From the NCBI RefSeq assembly GCF_900176365.1, contig NZ_FWXY01000004.1:1-64000 (forward strand): DNA of 64,000 nt. The letters run 5' to 3'. Shown here in pieces: positions 45,358 through 54,297 of the stretch. The notes beneath the pieces are model-generated. The model worked only from the letters and a program-made list of their open reading frames with translations. It made no database searches and was not told the DNA's origin. Position numbers and translations under genes: made by a program. This stretch comes from Desulfocicer vacuolatum DSM 3385. GTDB lineage: Bacteria > Desulfobacterota > Desulfobacteria > Desulfobacterales > Desulfobacteraceae. Within the stretch, counting starts at the first letter, position 1. Each line of letters begins with the position of its first letter.

Positions 45358-45576
45358 TTATCCCCCTGAAATGGCAGGGAAGATATTAATTTCATCACCG
45401 TTTTCAACTAAATGTTCCCGTGTAATCACCTTTCCATTTTTGATGGCAATAAAACCGCCCAGTTTTATTCCGGCTTTTTGGGCGGCAACGGGCAGCAGCT
45501 TGCCAAGTTTTTGGGGTTCACTGATTTCCAGGGTCACCTTGTCTTTATTTGTAAGCTTGAAATTTAGAACCGGCAT
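45358..45576 (-). CDS. MoaD/ThiS family sulfur-carrier-like protein
   Basis: A 72-aa ubiquitin-fold protein ending in the Gly-Gly pair (FPAISGG) that becomes a thiocarboxylate in MoaD/ThiS sulfur carriers. VENGDEINIFPAISGG is the usual C-terminal motif. It may serve molybdopterin, tungstopterin or thiamine synthesis or a sulfur transfer of its own; no activating E1-like gene is nearby. Start ATG 45576 has AGAGG 7 nt upstream. It is monocistronic. Confidence 0.85.
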   Translation of the reverse strand: MPVLNFKLTNKDKVTLEISEPQKLGKLLPVAAQKAGIKLGGFIAIKNGKVITREHLVENGDEINIFPAISGG

Positions 45577-45648
45577 TGTTGGCCTCTTTGATGAATGGGG
45601 TTAATTTTTGTTGTGGCTTGTAATTTGCTGATGAGCCATCGCTGAATT

Positions 45649-46527
45649 TTAACCTAAGTTTGCCGCAATACCCCACAGTGCCTTGATTTTCGGGTTGGAA
45701 ATGTTTTTTTTCAAGGCACAGATACCAATGGAAAATGGGGTCAAGGCGGGGGTGTTTTTCAAAATTTTAACCTCATTATAAAGCGGACTTTTTTCCAGCA
45801 CCAGCTGAGGAACCACAGCCACCCCGCACCCCAGACTGACCATGGCAATGATGGCTTCGTTACCTGCCACCTGGGCATAGATGTTGGCACGGATTTCTTC
45901 TCTGTTGAGCCATTGATCCAGTTGTTGCCTGCTCAGTCCCTGATCCGGCATGATCAGGGGGGTTTTTTCCCAATTGACGGTACTTCCGGAGTATATAACG
46001 GTGTTTGGGAATTTTGAAGGGGCAATGAACACCAAAGGGGTTTCAGTGACTTTCATGTATGCAAGATCCTGGGGCATCTTTCCCGGCAGGGCCGCAATGG
46101 AGATATCCACCTCTTCATTCCATAGTTTGGTCAATGCTTTGGCGGCATCCCCGGTTTCCAGGTTGATCTGCACTGCGGGATGCATCCGTCTGAACTCAAA
46201 TAAAATGCTGGATAAGATGCCGTACACAGCGGTGACAGAGCCGTAGATGGATAGTTTTCCCACCAGTCCCTGGATGGCGGACAAATCATTTTGAAATTCA
46301 ACCCAGCGCCGGGAGACATCTTCAGCATATCCAAGGAGTGCTTTTCCGGCACAGGTGAGTGTTACAGATCGGTTATCCCGGGTAAAAAGAGATTGGCCCA
46401 CTCTGTTTTCCATGCGCTGGATCATCCGGGTCAGGGCCGACGGAGTCATATGACAGGCCCGGCTGGTTTTTCCAAAATGAAGGGAATGTGCCAGATGCCT
46501 GAATGTTTGAAGTTCTCGAATATCCAT
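45649..46527 (-). CDS. ilvY: LysR-type regulator IlvY
   Basis: A 292-aa LysR-type transcription factor that, in enterobacteria, activates ilvC in response to acetolactate/acetohydroxybutyrate. The N-terminal helix-turn-helix MDIRELQTFRHLAHSLHFGK and the DNA-binding MTPSALTRMIQRMENRVGQS are close to E. coli IlvY. The effector domain keeps IMPDQGLSRQQLDQWLNR and VAGNEAIIAMVSLGCGVAVV. It is divergent from ilvC, exactly as in E. coli. The ATG at 46527 has GGAAA 6 nt upstream and is preferred over the ATG at 46533. An R1 repeat ends 20 nt before it. Confidence 0.9.
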   Translation of the reverse strand: MDIRELQTFRHLAHSLHFGKTSRACHMTPSALTRMIQRMENRVGQSLFTRDNRSVTLTCAGKALLGYAEDVSRRWVEFQNDLSAIQGLVGKLSIYGSVTAVYGILSSILFEFRRMHPAVQINLETGDAAKALTKLWNEEVDISIAALPGKMPQDLAYMKVTETPLVFIAPSKFPNTVIYSGSTVNWEKTPLIMPDQGLSRQQLDQWLNREEIRANIYAQVAGNEAIIAMVSLGCGVAVVPQLVLEKSPLYNEVKILKNTPALTPFSIGICALKKNISNPKIKALWGIAANLG

Positions 46528-46546
46528 ATACATTTTCCGAATTTTT

Positions 46547-46724
46547 TATATGAAATACTCCGCCAATCAGAGGCGTATTTCAAGCTTCGTTGTGGGCGGA
46601 ACCGAATCAGAATACGGTCCGCCCGTGGCGGTTATATGAAATACTCCACAAATCAGGGCGTATTTCAGGCTTTGTTGTGGGCAGACCGAGATCAGAATAA
46701 GGTCTGCCTGTGGCAGTTTATATA
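46547..46724 (+). repeat. R1 repeats, two tandem full copies
   Basis: Copies at about 46547-46637 and 46632-46724 in head-to-tail order, sharing the GGTTATATGAAATACTCC junction. The first stem is GGGCGGA/TCCGCCC, the second GCAGACC/GGTCTGC, a compensated difference. They lie in the ilvY-ilvC divergent region. Confidence 0.93.
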
Positions 46725-46748
46725 CAATGCAGACTCCGGGTCTACCCC

Positions 46749-46832
46749 AGCAGAGCCCCCCCTGACGGGTAATAGGAAGCGGCCAATTGAGCGGCCCATT
46801 GCCCCTCGGGGAGGCGGCAGGATAGCATTTTC
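46749..46832 (+). repeat. P element, diverged copy 3
   Basis: Shares AGCAGAGCC, GGGTAATAGGAA, CAATTGAGC and CCCATTGCCC with the other two P copies, but arms are shorter and mutated (CCCCCCTGACGGG versus CCCCTCGGGGAGG). It is followed by TATTCGTTGTGG, as copy 2 is. It sits next to two R1 copies upstream of ilvC. Confidence 0.75.
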
Positions 46833-46884
46833 ACTATTCGTTGTGGCTGCTGGTTACAGCCATGTATGTTATATTGTTTTGAAA

Positions 46885-46942
46885 ATTGCAATACAGTATA
46901 TCAAATAATTCACTTGACGCAATAATAAAAATGGAGTTTGAT
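46885..46942 (+). promoter_or_regulatory. Candidate ilvC promoter and IlvY operator region
   Basis: TTGACG at 46914-46919 and TTTGAT at 46937-46942 are spaced 17 nt apart, giving a plausible -35/-10 pair. The palindrome ATTGCAAT at 46885-46892 just upstream is the kind of dyad bound by LysR-type activators. GATGGATTCCATC follows at 46941-46953. This is pattern matching only. Confidence 0.4.
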
Positions 46943-46989
46943 GGATTCCATCATATAGAAACACAAACAATCTAATCTGGAGAAACAAT

Positions 46990-48462
46990 ATGGGACAAAA
47001 TTATTTTAATTCCTTACCCCTTAGACTACAGCTGGAAGAACTGGGACAATGCCGATTCATGGATTATTCTGAATTTGATGGAGTGGCGGCCCTTAAAGGG
47101 AAGAAAATTGTCATTGTGGGATGTGGTGCCCAGGGACTTCACCAAGGATTGAATTTGAGGGACAGTGGTCTGGATGTCTCCTATGCCCTGAGGTCCGCCG
47201 CCATTGAAGAAAAAAGGCAGTCTTATAAAAATGCTGCAGAAAACGGGTTTAGCGTGGGCATTTATGAAGATATGATCCCCACTGCAGATCTGGTGATTAA
47301 TCTTACCCCGGACAAGCAACACACGCCGGTGGTGTCTGCTGTGATGCCGTTGATGAAACAGGGGGCCTGCCTTGCCTATTGCCATGGGTTTAATATTGTG
47401 GAAGAAGGCATGAAGATCCGGGAAGATCTCACCGTGATCATGGTGGCCCCGAAATCTCCGGGTACCGAGGTCAGGGAAGAGTATAAACGCGGTTTTGGTG
47501 TGCCCACCCTCATTGCGGTTCACCGGGAAAATGATCCCGACGGATACGGCTGGGACATGGCCAAGGCCTATGCGGCCGGCACCGGTGGACACCGGGCGGG
47601 CGTGTTAAAGTCTTCCTTTATTGCCGAGGTGAAATCCGATCTCATGGGAGAGCAGACCATCCTTTGCGGCATGCTCCAGGTGGGATCTTTGCTGTGCTAT
47701 GACAAAATGATGGAAAAAGGCATGGATGCCGGTTATGCATCAAAATTGATTCAATATGGATGGGAAACCGTCACCGAAGCATTAAAGCATGGCGGTATCA
47801 CCAATATGATGGACCGGTTGTCCAATCCGGCCAAAATCAAAGCCTTTGAACTGGCAGAAGAACTTAAAGCCATCCTCCAGCCGCTGTTTAATAAGCACAT
47901 GGATGATATCATGTCCGGCCATTTTTCCAGTACCATGATGGAAGACTGGGCCAATAATGACGTTAATCTTCTGAAATGGCGGGCAGAAACCGCAGAAACC
48001 GCCTTTGAAAAATCCCAATGTACCGAGGATGAGATCCCGGAACAAGAATTTTTTGATAATGGAATTCTCATGGTTGCCATGGTCAAGGCCGGGGTGGAGA
48101 TGGCCTTTGATACCATGGTGGCAGCAGGAATCAAAGCGGAATCTTCCTACTATGAATCCCTCCATGAGGTCCCCCTGATTGCCAACACCATTGCCAGAAG
48201 AAAACTCTATGAGATGAATGTGGTTATCTCTGATACCGCAGAGTATGGCTGTTATCTTTTTGCCCATGCCGCCGTGCCCCTGCTTCAGGATTTTATGAAA
48301 GGTATTGATGTGGATGTCATTGGGAAGGGGTTGGATCTCAGAGAAAATGGCGTTGACAATATACAGCTGATCAAGGTCAATGGGGCCATTGATTCCACCG
48401 GTGTTGAAATCATCGGAAAAGAATTGCGCTCTCATATGGGTGCCATGAAGGCGATTTTGTAA
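46990..48462 (+). CDS. ilvC: Ketol-acid reductoisomerase, class II (IlvC)
   Basis: A 490-aa NADPH-dependent enzyme that converts acetolactate to 2,3-dihydroxyisovalerate (and the isoleucine homologue) in branched-chain amino-acid synthesis. It is the long class II form (E. coli IlvC is 491 aa), not the about 330-aa class I form common in other bacteria. NADPH-binding [20 protein letters not shown], metal-binding [16 protein letters not shown], and the duplicated C-terminal knotted domain ([20 protein letters not shown]) are present. ATG 46990 has GGAGA 6 nt upstream. With the adjacent ilvY it forms a gammaproteobacterial-style unit. Confidence 0.97.
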   Translation: MGQNYFNSLPLRLQLEELGQCRFMDYSEFDGVAALKGKKIVIVGCGAQGLHQGLNLRDSGLDVSYALRSAAIEEKRQSYKNAAENGFSVGIYEDMIPTADLVINLTPDKQHTPVVSAVMPLMKQGACLAYCHGFNIVEEGMKIREDLTVIMVAPKSPGTEVREEYKRGFGVPTLIAVHRENDPDGYGWDMAKAYAAGTGGHRAGVLKSSFIAEVKSDLMGEQTILCGMLQVGSLLCYDKMMEKGMDAGYASKLIQYGWETVTEALKHGGITNMMDRLSNPAKIKAFELAEELKAILQPLFNKHMDDIMSGHFSSTMMEDWANNDVNLLKWRAETAETAFEKSQCTEDEIPEQEFFDNGILMVAMVKAGVEMAFDTMVAAGIKAESSYYESLHEVPLIANTIARRKLYEMNVVISDTAEYGCYLFAHAAVPLLQDFMKGIDVDVIGKGLDLRENGVDNIQLIKVNGAIDSTGVEIIGKELRSHMGAMKAIL

Positions 48463-48495
48463 GGCTGTTATCTCCTTTGACCCTTTGTGTTGTAA

Positions 48496-49623
48496 TTATT
48501 TTTTGCGTAATTTAAGAAATAGCAGCCCAAGTAGCATTGTGAGCCATGTAGCAGGTTCAGGTATGGGAGGTATATTGTCATCTGTACCTGCTGGCTTAAC
48601 GTCGATTCCAATTGGAAAAGGTGGTAAATCCGGTAACACATTTGTTGAATAGTCATCATCGGCTGAGGGGAATTTTGACGAATATCCGCTGGAGTCGCCG
48701 CCATTGCCATCAAGGGACCAGGTGATCGGTTCCTGTGTGGTTGTGGAATAATTTTTGTCCACAAATTCAGTGTTTTTTTCTGGGTATGTTTTGGGAAGGT
48801 GCTTTAGGTAGGTGGGATTGGGGTTGTGCACAGCAAGCGCTCTATTTTTATTAACCATGGCACTGTTTTCAAGTGGATTGGTGTTTTCGGGAGTGGAATA
48901 GCAGGGCAGAATCACTTCTGCTGGACCATTCCCGCAAATATAGGGTAGTACCCAGCTGTGTTGGCCATTGTTTACAAAGAGTGCTGGCTCCCTCTTTCCC
49001 ATATACTTTATAGGACCAAGGGATCCACCATGTTTAAAGGGAAGAAAGTATAGATAAGTGCTCTGGGAGAGTGTGCCAAAAGAGATTTTGAATTTTCCAG
49101 ATATGGTGGTTTTTTGGGGGAGGTTTTTCTTCGATGGTGACGCAGCTACCCATATTTTGAAGTCGGGAATGAATTTTCTAAAAAGATTTAATACTGTGTC
49201 AGGAACAGGGCGGCCCCATTGTTTTCCGAAATCTTCCAGAAGATTTGGATTTTTGTTCAACATTTCCAGGTTGGCATCCAATGGGTAGGTCCCCAATTTG
49301 TTTATTTGGACAAAGGTTCTTTGGATATCTTTAAGGCATCTTATTTTTGAAAAGTTTATTTTTTTATCAGTGCGGGAAAGCATGGCCACTGGTTGAACCT
49401 TATTGTCCATGGTAATGGTTCCAATGGGCATGGTTCGGGCAGCATGGTTTTCTCGGTTTTGGGTGGAGCTGACTGCATCTTTATAAAGAACATAACCAGG
49501 GCCATTGGTATATAATTCTTTGCTCTCACCAGTTTCCATCATGTAAAGTAGAAACACAATAAAAAAAAGGGTGGTGATGCTTAAAGTGATAAGTATATAA
49601 GGCTTTGATAATATTTTGTACAT
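48496..49623 (-). CDS. PEP-CTERM sorting-domain protein
   Basis: A 375-aa exported protein with an N-terminal membrane/signal segment (PYILITLSITTLFFIVFLLY) and a C-terminal PEP-CTERM tail: PIPEPATWLTMLLGLLF followed by LKLRKK. This tail is recognised by exosortase (EpsH/XrtA) in Gram-negative bacteria that make extracellular polysaccharide. The middle region matches no recognised family; WSLDGNGGDSSGYSSKFPSA precedes the tail. The ATG at 49623 has AAGGTG 7 nt upstream. No exosortase gene lies in this window. It is convergent with ilvC. Confidence 0.8.
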   Translation of the reverse strand: MYKILSKPYILITLSITTLFFIVFLLYMMETGESKELYTNGPGYVLYKDAVSSTQNRENHAARTMPIGTITMDNKVQPVAMLSRTDKKINFSKIRCLKDIQRTFVQINKLGTYPLDANLEMLNKNPNLLEDFGKQWGRPVPDTVLNLFRKFIPDFKIWVAASPSKKNLPQKTTISGKFKISFGTLSQSTYLYFLPFKHGGSLGPIKYMGKREPALFVNNGQHSWVLPYICGNGPAEVILPCYSTPENTNPLENSAMVNKNRALAVHNPNPTYLKHLPKTYPEKNTEFVDKNYSTTTQEPITWSLDGNGGDSSGYSSKFPSADDDYSTNVLPDLPPFPIGIDVKPAGTDDNIPPIPEPATWLTMLLGLLFLKLRKK

Positions 49624-50144
49624 GGCCATACACCTTACTTGTCATTAAAAATTTGAATTGCAAAATGTATGCAATAGAATTACAAATTAATCATATCGTG
49701 AATTTAATTGTTTTGCAAATTTAATTAATTGCACTTCATTCATCGTCAGCAAAATCAAACTAAAGAAACCATAATCTACAAATATTTGTCTGGATTTTTT
49801 CTATATTAACTCAACTTTCGGTGTTCGCATTTCGTGGTGGGGTCAGGCTTTCGTTATTGACATTATCGAGGCTTTTTTCGTTGGCAAAGGCCTTGGTCGA
49901 TAACATCAATAACAAAAGCCTGACCCCGTCGGCACACTGAGCCCATCGGTACATTTAAAAATGCTGGCTTTGAAATGAAGCCCGAAAGTTGAGTTAATTG
50001 TAAAAAACGAAACAATATTAGGTGTGTCTATGCTTCTTTATAATCCAATTGTAAAGTCATGGAATGAACTGTCGTTGTTTCTATGTCTCTAAGGGTGAAG
50101 CATCCAGGCAAAAAAATCTGATTCTCTTACAAATAACATAAAAC
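49624..50144. other. Intergenic region with inverted-repeat element
   Basis: 521 bp without a gene. The AT-rich part (49624-49805) is presumably the promoter region of the PEP-CTERM gene. It is followed by the MITE-like element 49806-49997 and 147 bp with nothing recognised before the recN stop codon. Confidence 0.5.
49806..49997. mobile_element. MITE-like element with nested inverted repeats
   Basis: Perfect 16-bp terminal inverted repeats TTAACTCAACTTTCGG (49806-49821) and CCGAAAGTTGAGTTAA (49982-49997) enclose 192 bp. Inside is a second, longer inverted repeat starting GGGGTCAGGCTTT (49839) and ending AAAGCCTGACCCC (49927), with further pairing GTTATTGA/TCAATAAC. No coding sequence. The GGGGTCAGG palindrome resembles REP units mobilised by Y1-type (RAYT) transposases, but none is present. 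Confidence 0.75.
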
Positions 50145-51863
50145 TCAGAGATTAGAATCTAATAATTCGGCAGCATGATCCAGGGTAGCCTGGGATATTG
50201 TGCTTCCCCCCATCATCCGGGCAATTTCGTGGATCCGGTCCTTTTTTTGGGTCAGGGGAGTGATATGGGTGGCCGTGCGTTCATTGATCACCTGTTTTTC
50301 AATTTTATAATGGGTTTTACCGTATTTTGCAATCTGGGCAAGATGGGTGATGCAGATCACCTGATATTTTTCCGCCAGGGCTTTTAGCTTTATCCCCACC
50401 TTGTCCGATGTTTTTCCACCAATTCCGGAATCCACTTCATCAAATACCAGGGTGCCAAGGTCGTCGGTGTGGGAAAGGATGGCCTTAAGGGCCAGAACCA
50501 CCCGGGAAAGCTCTCCGCCGGATGCAATGCGCGCCAGGGGCCGGGGCTTTTCTCCGGGATTGGGTGCCATGAGAAAAGAGACCTTGTCCATGCCGGTGTC
50601 CGTGATTTTCATGCCGTTAATGGAAAAAAGGTCTTTGGGCTGTTTTTCCGGCCTTGATAAAGGGGAGTGATTCACGACAATGGTGAATCGAATTTGATTC
50701 ATTTCAAGGGTTTTTAGTTCATTTTCTGCCAGTTTTGCCAGCTTTATTGCCGCTTTTTTTCGTTTTTTTGACAGATCCAGGGCCATTTTACCCAACGATT
50801 GGGACAGCGCCCGGCATTGTTCTCCCATGGCCTCTATTTTTTCAGCCATATGTTCCGATCCGGAAATTTTTTCCTTTAATTCTCCGTAAAATGTCAAAAG
50901 ATCTTCCAGGCTGGTCTGGCCGTATTTTCGCTTTAGTTTTTGTATGAGATCAAGCCTTGCTTCAGTCTCTTCCAAAGTGGCGGGATCAAGGTCGATACCG
51001 GTGGATATGTGCCGCATTTCATCGGTGATATCTTCCAGTTCAAGCATTGTTCTGGATAGTTTTTCTGCCACTTGGGCAATATTTGTATCCAGGGGGGTAT
51101 ATTTTTCAAGGCCGGTTTTAATGGTATCAAGTTTTTCCAGAATGGTATCTTCACCGGTGTAAATATGATTTATCCCGGTTTTAAGGCAGGTGAAAATTTC
51201 TGAACCGCTTTTCAGACGTTTTTTTTGTGTTTCCAAAAGGATATCTTCTTTGGGAGAAATATTGGCTTGATCAATTTCATCAATTTGAAATTTAAGAAGT
51301 TGATTATCCTCTGTGCGTTTTGTAATGGTTGCTTTGAGATGTTCAAGTTCCCGGATCAGGGGCATAAGCTCGTTCCAGGTGGCTTTTACTTTATTTCGCA
51401 GGGGCCATATGCCTGCAAAATGATCCAGGATGTCCAGGTGGTTGTCTTCTTTTAAAAGTCCCTGGTGGGCATGCTGGCTGGAGATGGATGCCAGATTGCC
51501 AGTGACCTGTTTTAAAAGCTGTATGGTGCTCTGGGTGGAGTTGATGAAGATTCGGTGTCTTCCATTGGCATTGATGATTCTGCGGATGATCAGGCCCTCT
51601 GACGGGTCCAGTCCCTGGGATTTTAAAACAGTGGCGGCGGGACTGTCCAGGGAGATATCAAAAAAAGCTTCCAGATGGGCACTTTTTTCGCCGGTGCGAA
51701 CAAGATCTGCCGATGCCCGTCCCCCCAGAAGCAGGTTCACCGCTTCAATGATAATGGATTTGCCAGCACCGGTTTCACCGGTGAGCACTGAAAGTCCCCG
51801 GGAAAAGGATATTTTCAGGTCATCAATGATTGCAAAATTTTTTATGGCCAGTTCGCTGAGCAT
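50145..51863 (-). CDS. recN: DNA repair protein RecN
   Basis: A 572-aa SMC-like ATPase that holds and aligns broken DNA ends in recombinational repair. N-terminal MLSELAIKNFAIIDDLKISF, Walker A GETGAGKSIIIEAVNLL, a long coiled-coil middle (about 150-380), and C-terminal signature ARIASGGELSRVVLALKAIL and Walker B VFDEVDSGIGG are all present, at the usual length. ATG 51863 has AGGA 7 nt upstream and overlaps the end of the Gate-domain membrane protein gene by 41 nt. No LexA box was identified; the gene may be read through from the liv genes. Confidence 0.96.
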   Translation of the reverse strand: MLSELAIKNFAIIDDLKISFSRGLSVLTGETGAGKSIIIEAVNLLLGGRASADLVRTGEKSAHLEAFFDISLDSPAATVLKSQGLDPSEGLIIRRIINANGRHRIFINSTQSTIQLLKQVTGNLASISSQHAHQGLLKEDNHLDILDHFAGIWPLRNKVKATWNELMPLIRELEHLKATITKRTEDNQLLKFQIDEIDQANISPKEDILLETQKKRLKSGSEIFTCLKTGINHIYTGEDTILEKLDTIKTGLEKYTPLDTNIAQVAEKLSRTMLELEDITDEMRHISTGIDLDPATLEETEARLDLIQKLKRKYGQTSLEDLLTFYGELKEKISGSEHMAEKIEAMGEQCRALSQSLGKMALDLSKKRKKAAIKLAKLAENELKTLEMNQIRFTIVVNHSPLSRPEKQPKDLFSINGMKITDTGMDKVSFLMAPNPGEKPRPLARIASGGELSRVVLALKAILSHTDDLGTLVFDEVDSGIGGKTSDKVGIKLKALAEKYQVICITHLAQIAKYGKTHYKIEKQVINERTATHITPLTQKKDRIHEIARMMGGSTISQATLDHAAELLDSNL

Positions 51864-52785
51864 GAAATTTCCTGATAAAGTTCACAATATGAAGCAGATA
51901 GATGGCCATGATGGCTGCCACAAGCCGGGGGACCCAGAGCCAGAAAGGAAAAATTCCCAATGGAAGAAACAAAGCCGGATCTTCAATCATGGCATGGTTG
52001 ATGCCGATGGAAAGGTGAAGTCGGTTCAGATCATCCCGGTCAAAGGTGTTTTCCCTGGTTTCTTCCACAATCACCGCCGCACCATAGGTCAGGCCGAATA
52101 TGGCTGCGGTGAGCCACAGAACCCCGGTGGATCGACCCAAGCCCATGAGGGAAAGGATTGGGGAAATGGCCTTGACAAGGTGCTGAATCAGATGAAAGGT
52201 TTTCATCAGTTCCATCACCACCATCAAAGGCATGATAATTAAGAAAATTTGAAGGCCAAGGCCTGCCATGTCCCATGTCCAGCCAGACAGCATGCTACCC
52301 AGGGAGACCGCAGCGGTGTTTTGAGCCGCTGTGGCACCCGGCATTCCGGGTGGGGCAACATCCATGAAAAAGGCGGCAATAACGGTGACCAAAATGGACA
52401 TGATCAGCCTAAAACAGGCTGCCGCAACCGGGTTAAATCCCGATTGTCCCTGGACAATACTTTCCTGGATGATGTTGTGGGAGATGAGTAGAAAAATGGC
52501 AATCAAGGTCATCTGGTCCAATGTCAGGGGCAGGGCAGCCATGGCACCGATGGCACCGTAAATACCGGTGAACAGGCCAATGATAAGGGGCAGGGCCGCC
52601 GATGCCGGTAAATGGAGCAGCCCCATGGCCGGCTGGATAAGAAAGTCCAGGGAGTAGAGCCATCCGGAATACACCAGCAGGGCCGTTCCCAAAGAGATGG
52701 GAACCAAAATTTTCAGCAGCCACAGATAACCGCTCATGCCCCTTTTAAGACCGTTTTTTATGCTGTCCATTATTTTTTGACGCAT
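51823..52785 (-). CDS. Nucleoside-recognition (Gate) domain membrane protein
   Basis: A 320-aa polytopic inner-membrane protein with about eight membrane segments and two Gate-type halves, related to spore-maturation protein SpmA/B-like and nucleoside-transporter gating domains. Recognisable stretches: LKILVPISLGTALLVYSGWL, LPLIIGLFTGIYGAIGAMAA and STGVLWLTAAIFGLTYGAAV. The function of this family is not established. ATG 52785 has GGGGAT upstream and lies 3 nt after the livF stop; the 3' end overlaps recN. It thus links the liv genes and recN. Confidence 0.75.
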   Translation of the reverse strand: MRQKIMDSIKNGLKRGMSGYLWLLKILVPISLGTALLVYSGWLYSLDFLIQPAMGLLHLPASAALPLIIGLFTGIYGAIGAMAALPLTLDQMTLIAIFLLISHNIIQESIVQGQSGFNPVAAACFRLIMSILVTVIAAFFMDVAPPGMPGATAAQNTAAVSLGSMLSGWTWDMAGLGLQIFLIIMPLMVVMELMKTFHLIQHLVKAISPILSLMGLGRSTGVLWLTAAIFGLTYGAAVIVEETRENTFDRDDLNRLHLSIGINHAMIEDPALFLPLGIFPFWLWVPRLVAAIMAIYLLHIVNFIRKFHAQRTGHKKFCNH

Positions 52786-52788
52786 GTA

Positions 52789-53496
52789 TCAGATCCCCAG
52801 ATATGCCTTTTTAACATCTTCATTGGATAAAAGATTTTCTCCGGTGTCGCTCATGGTGATGGATCCTGTTTCCATGACATACCCCCGGTGGGCAATTTTC
52901 AAGGCAAGGTTGGCATTTTGTTCCACCAGAAAAATGGTGGTATTGTTTTCTTTGTTGATTTTTTTGATAATATCAAAAATCTGCTTCACTATGATGGGGG
53001 CAAGTCCCAGGGAGGGTTCATCCAACAGCAGTAATTTGGGCCGTGTCATGATGGCCCGGGATATGGCCAGCATCTGTTGTTCTCCACCACTTAAGGTTCC
53101 GCCTGCCTGGTGCCGTCGTTCGGCAAGGCGGGGGAAAAGATCAAAGATATACTCCAGGTCTTTTTTGATATTTTCAGTGTCTTTTCGAAGAAAGGTCCCC
53201 ATGTCAAGGTTTTCCATCACCGTGAGGTATGGGAAAATATGGCGGCCTTCGGGTACCTGGTTGATGCCAAGGGCAACAATTTTATCCGGGGTCATTCCAT
53301 GGATGGGCTGTCCCTGGAAGTGGACTTCCCCCCGGCGGGCTTTGGTCACACCGCAGATGGTCATGAGGGTGGTGGATTTTCCGGCACCGTTGGCTCCGAT
53401 GAGGGTGATGATCTCCCCCTCTTTAACATCCATATTGATATTTTTAAGGGCCTGGATATTACCATAAAAGGTTTCAATATTTCTCAGTTTAAGCAT
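52789..53496 (-). CDS. livF: Branched-chain amino-acid ABC transporter ATPase LivF
   Basis: A 235-aa ATPase of the high-affinity branched-chain amino-acid importer. Walker A GANGAGKSTTLMTI, INQVPEGRHIFPYLTVMENL typical of LivF, signature LSGGEQQMLAISRAIM, Walker B LLLLDEPSLGLAP. The start ATG at 53496 overlaps the livG stop by 8 nt and has GGGGGAGG upstream. It is the last of the liv genes. Confidence 0.95.
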   Translation of the reverse strand: MLKLRNIETFYGNIQALKNINMDVKEGEIITLIGANGAGKSTTLMTICGVTKARRGEVHFQGQPIHGMTPDKIVALGINQVPEGRHIFPYLTVMENLDMGTFLRKDTENIKKDLEYIFDLFPRLAERRHQAGGTLSGGEQQMLAISRAIMTRPKLLLLDEPSLGLAPIIVKQIFDIIKKINKENNTTIFLVEQNANLALKIAHRGYVMETGSITMSDTGENLLSNEDVKKAYLGI

Positions 53497-54274
53497 CGAT
53501 TTCCTCCCCCAGATAAGCTTTGATCACCACGGGGTTGTTCCGGATTTCTTCGGGAACGCCTTCTCCGATTTTTTTGCCGTAATCCACCACATAGATACGC
53601 TCGGACAGACTCATGACAAGTTTCATGTCATGCTCAATGAGCAGGATGGAGATCCCTTCGTTATCCCGGATTTTTAGAATTAACTCATCCAGTTCCGCAG
53701 TTTCCTGGGGATTCATGCCGGCAGCAGGTTCATCCAATAACAGGAGAAAGGGGTCTGTGGCCATGGCCCGGGCAATTTCAAGCAGGCGTTGGGCCCCGTA
53801 GGGCAGGTTGACGGCCAATTCATCCACATATTTTTCCAGGCCGATTTTTTTAAGAATTTCATAGCTTTTTTCCACAATGAATTTCTCTTCAGCCAAGGTG
53901 GATTTGCCCCGGAAAATGGCTCCCATTACCCCGGTGTGGGTCACGGCATGGCACCCCACCATGACATTTTCCAGCACGGTCATGGAGGTAAAAAGCCGGA
54001 TATTCTGAAAGGTTCTGGCCAGGCCTTTCCGGGTAACAATATTGGTTTTTAGTCCGTTGATGCGCTCTTGTTTTCCCTGGGGATTGATGAGGACATCTCC
54101 GGATGTGGGGGTGTATATGCCGGTGATACAGTTGAAAAATGTGGTCTTTCCGGCACCGTTGGGGCCGATGAGGGCAACAATTTCCCCTTTATTGATGTAA
54201 AGATCCAGGCTATCAATGGCCCGAAGCCCGCCAAAATCCATGGTCATATTTTTTACTTCAAGAATTGGTTTCAT
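53489..54274 (-). CDS. livG: Branched-chain amino-acid ABC transporter ATPase LivG
   Basis: A 261-aa ATPase partner of LivF. Walker A GPNGAGKTTFFNCITGIYTP, the LivG-typical GLARTFQNIRLFTSMTVLEN, YGAQRLLEIARAMATDP in place of a canonical LSGGQ (usual in LivG), and Walker B LLLLDEPAAGMNPQE. The ATG at 54274 has no clear ribosome binding site, suggesting coupling to livM 23 bp upstream. Confidence 0.95.
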   Translation of the reverse strand: MKPILEVKNMTMDFGGLRAIDSLDLYINKGEIVALIGPNGAGKTTFFNCITGIYTPTSGDVLINPQGKQERINGLKTNIVTRKGLARTFQNIRLFTSMTVLENVMVGCHAVTHTGVMGAIFRGKSTLAEEKFIVEKSYEILKKIGLEKYVDELAVNLPYGAQRLLEIARAMATDPFLLLLDEPAAGMNPQETAELDELILKIRDNEGISILLIEHDMKLVMSLSERIYVVDYGKKIGEGVPEEIRNNPVVIKAYLGEEIDA

Positions 54275-54297
54275 AAAGAGTCTGTTGGGGGATAAGG

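Noticed and set aside
46547-46724. Tandem R1 copies as a CRISPR array
   Set aside because: Copies are about 92 bp, abut without spacers, are internally palindromic twice and are dispersed across the window; no cas genes are present.
49806-49997. Intrinsic terminator of recN
   Set aside because: It is 147 bp beyond the recN stop, is 192 bp long with nested arms and terminal repeats, and lacks a T-run at a stem base, so a mobile-type element fits better.
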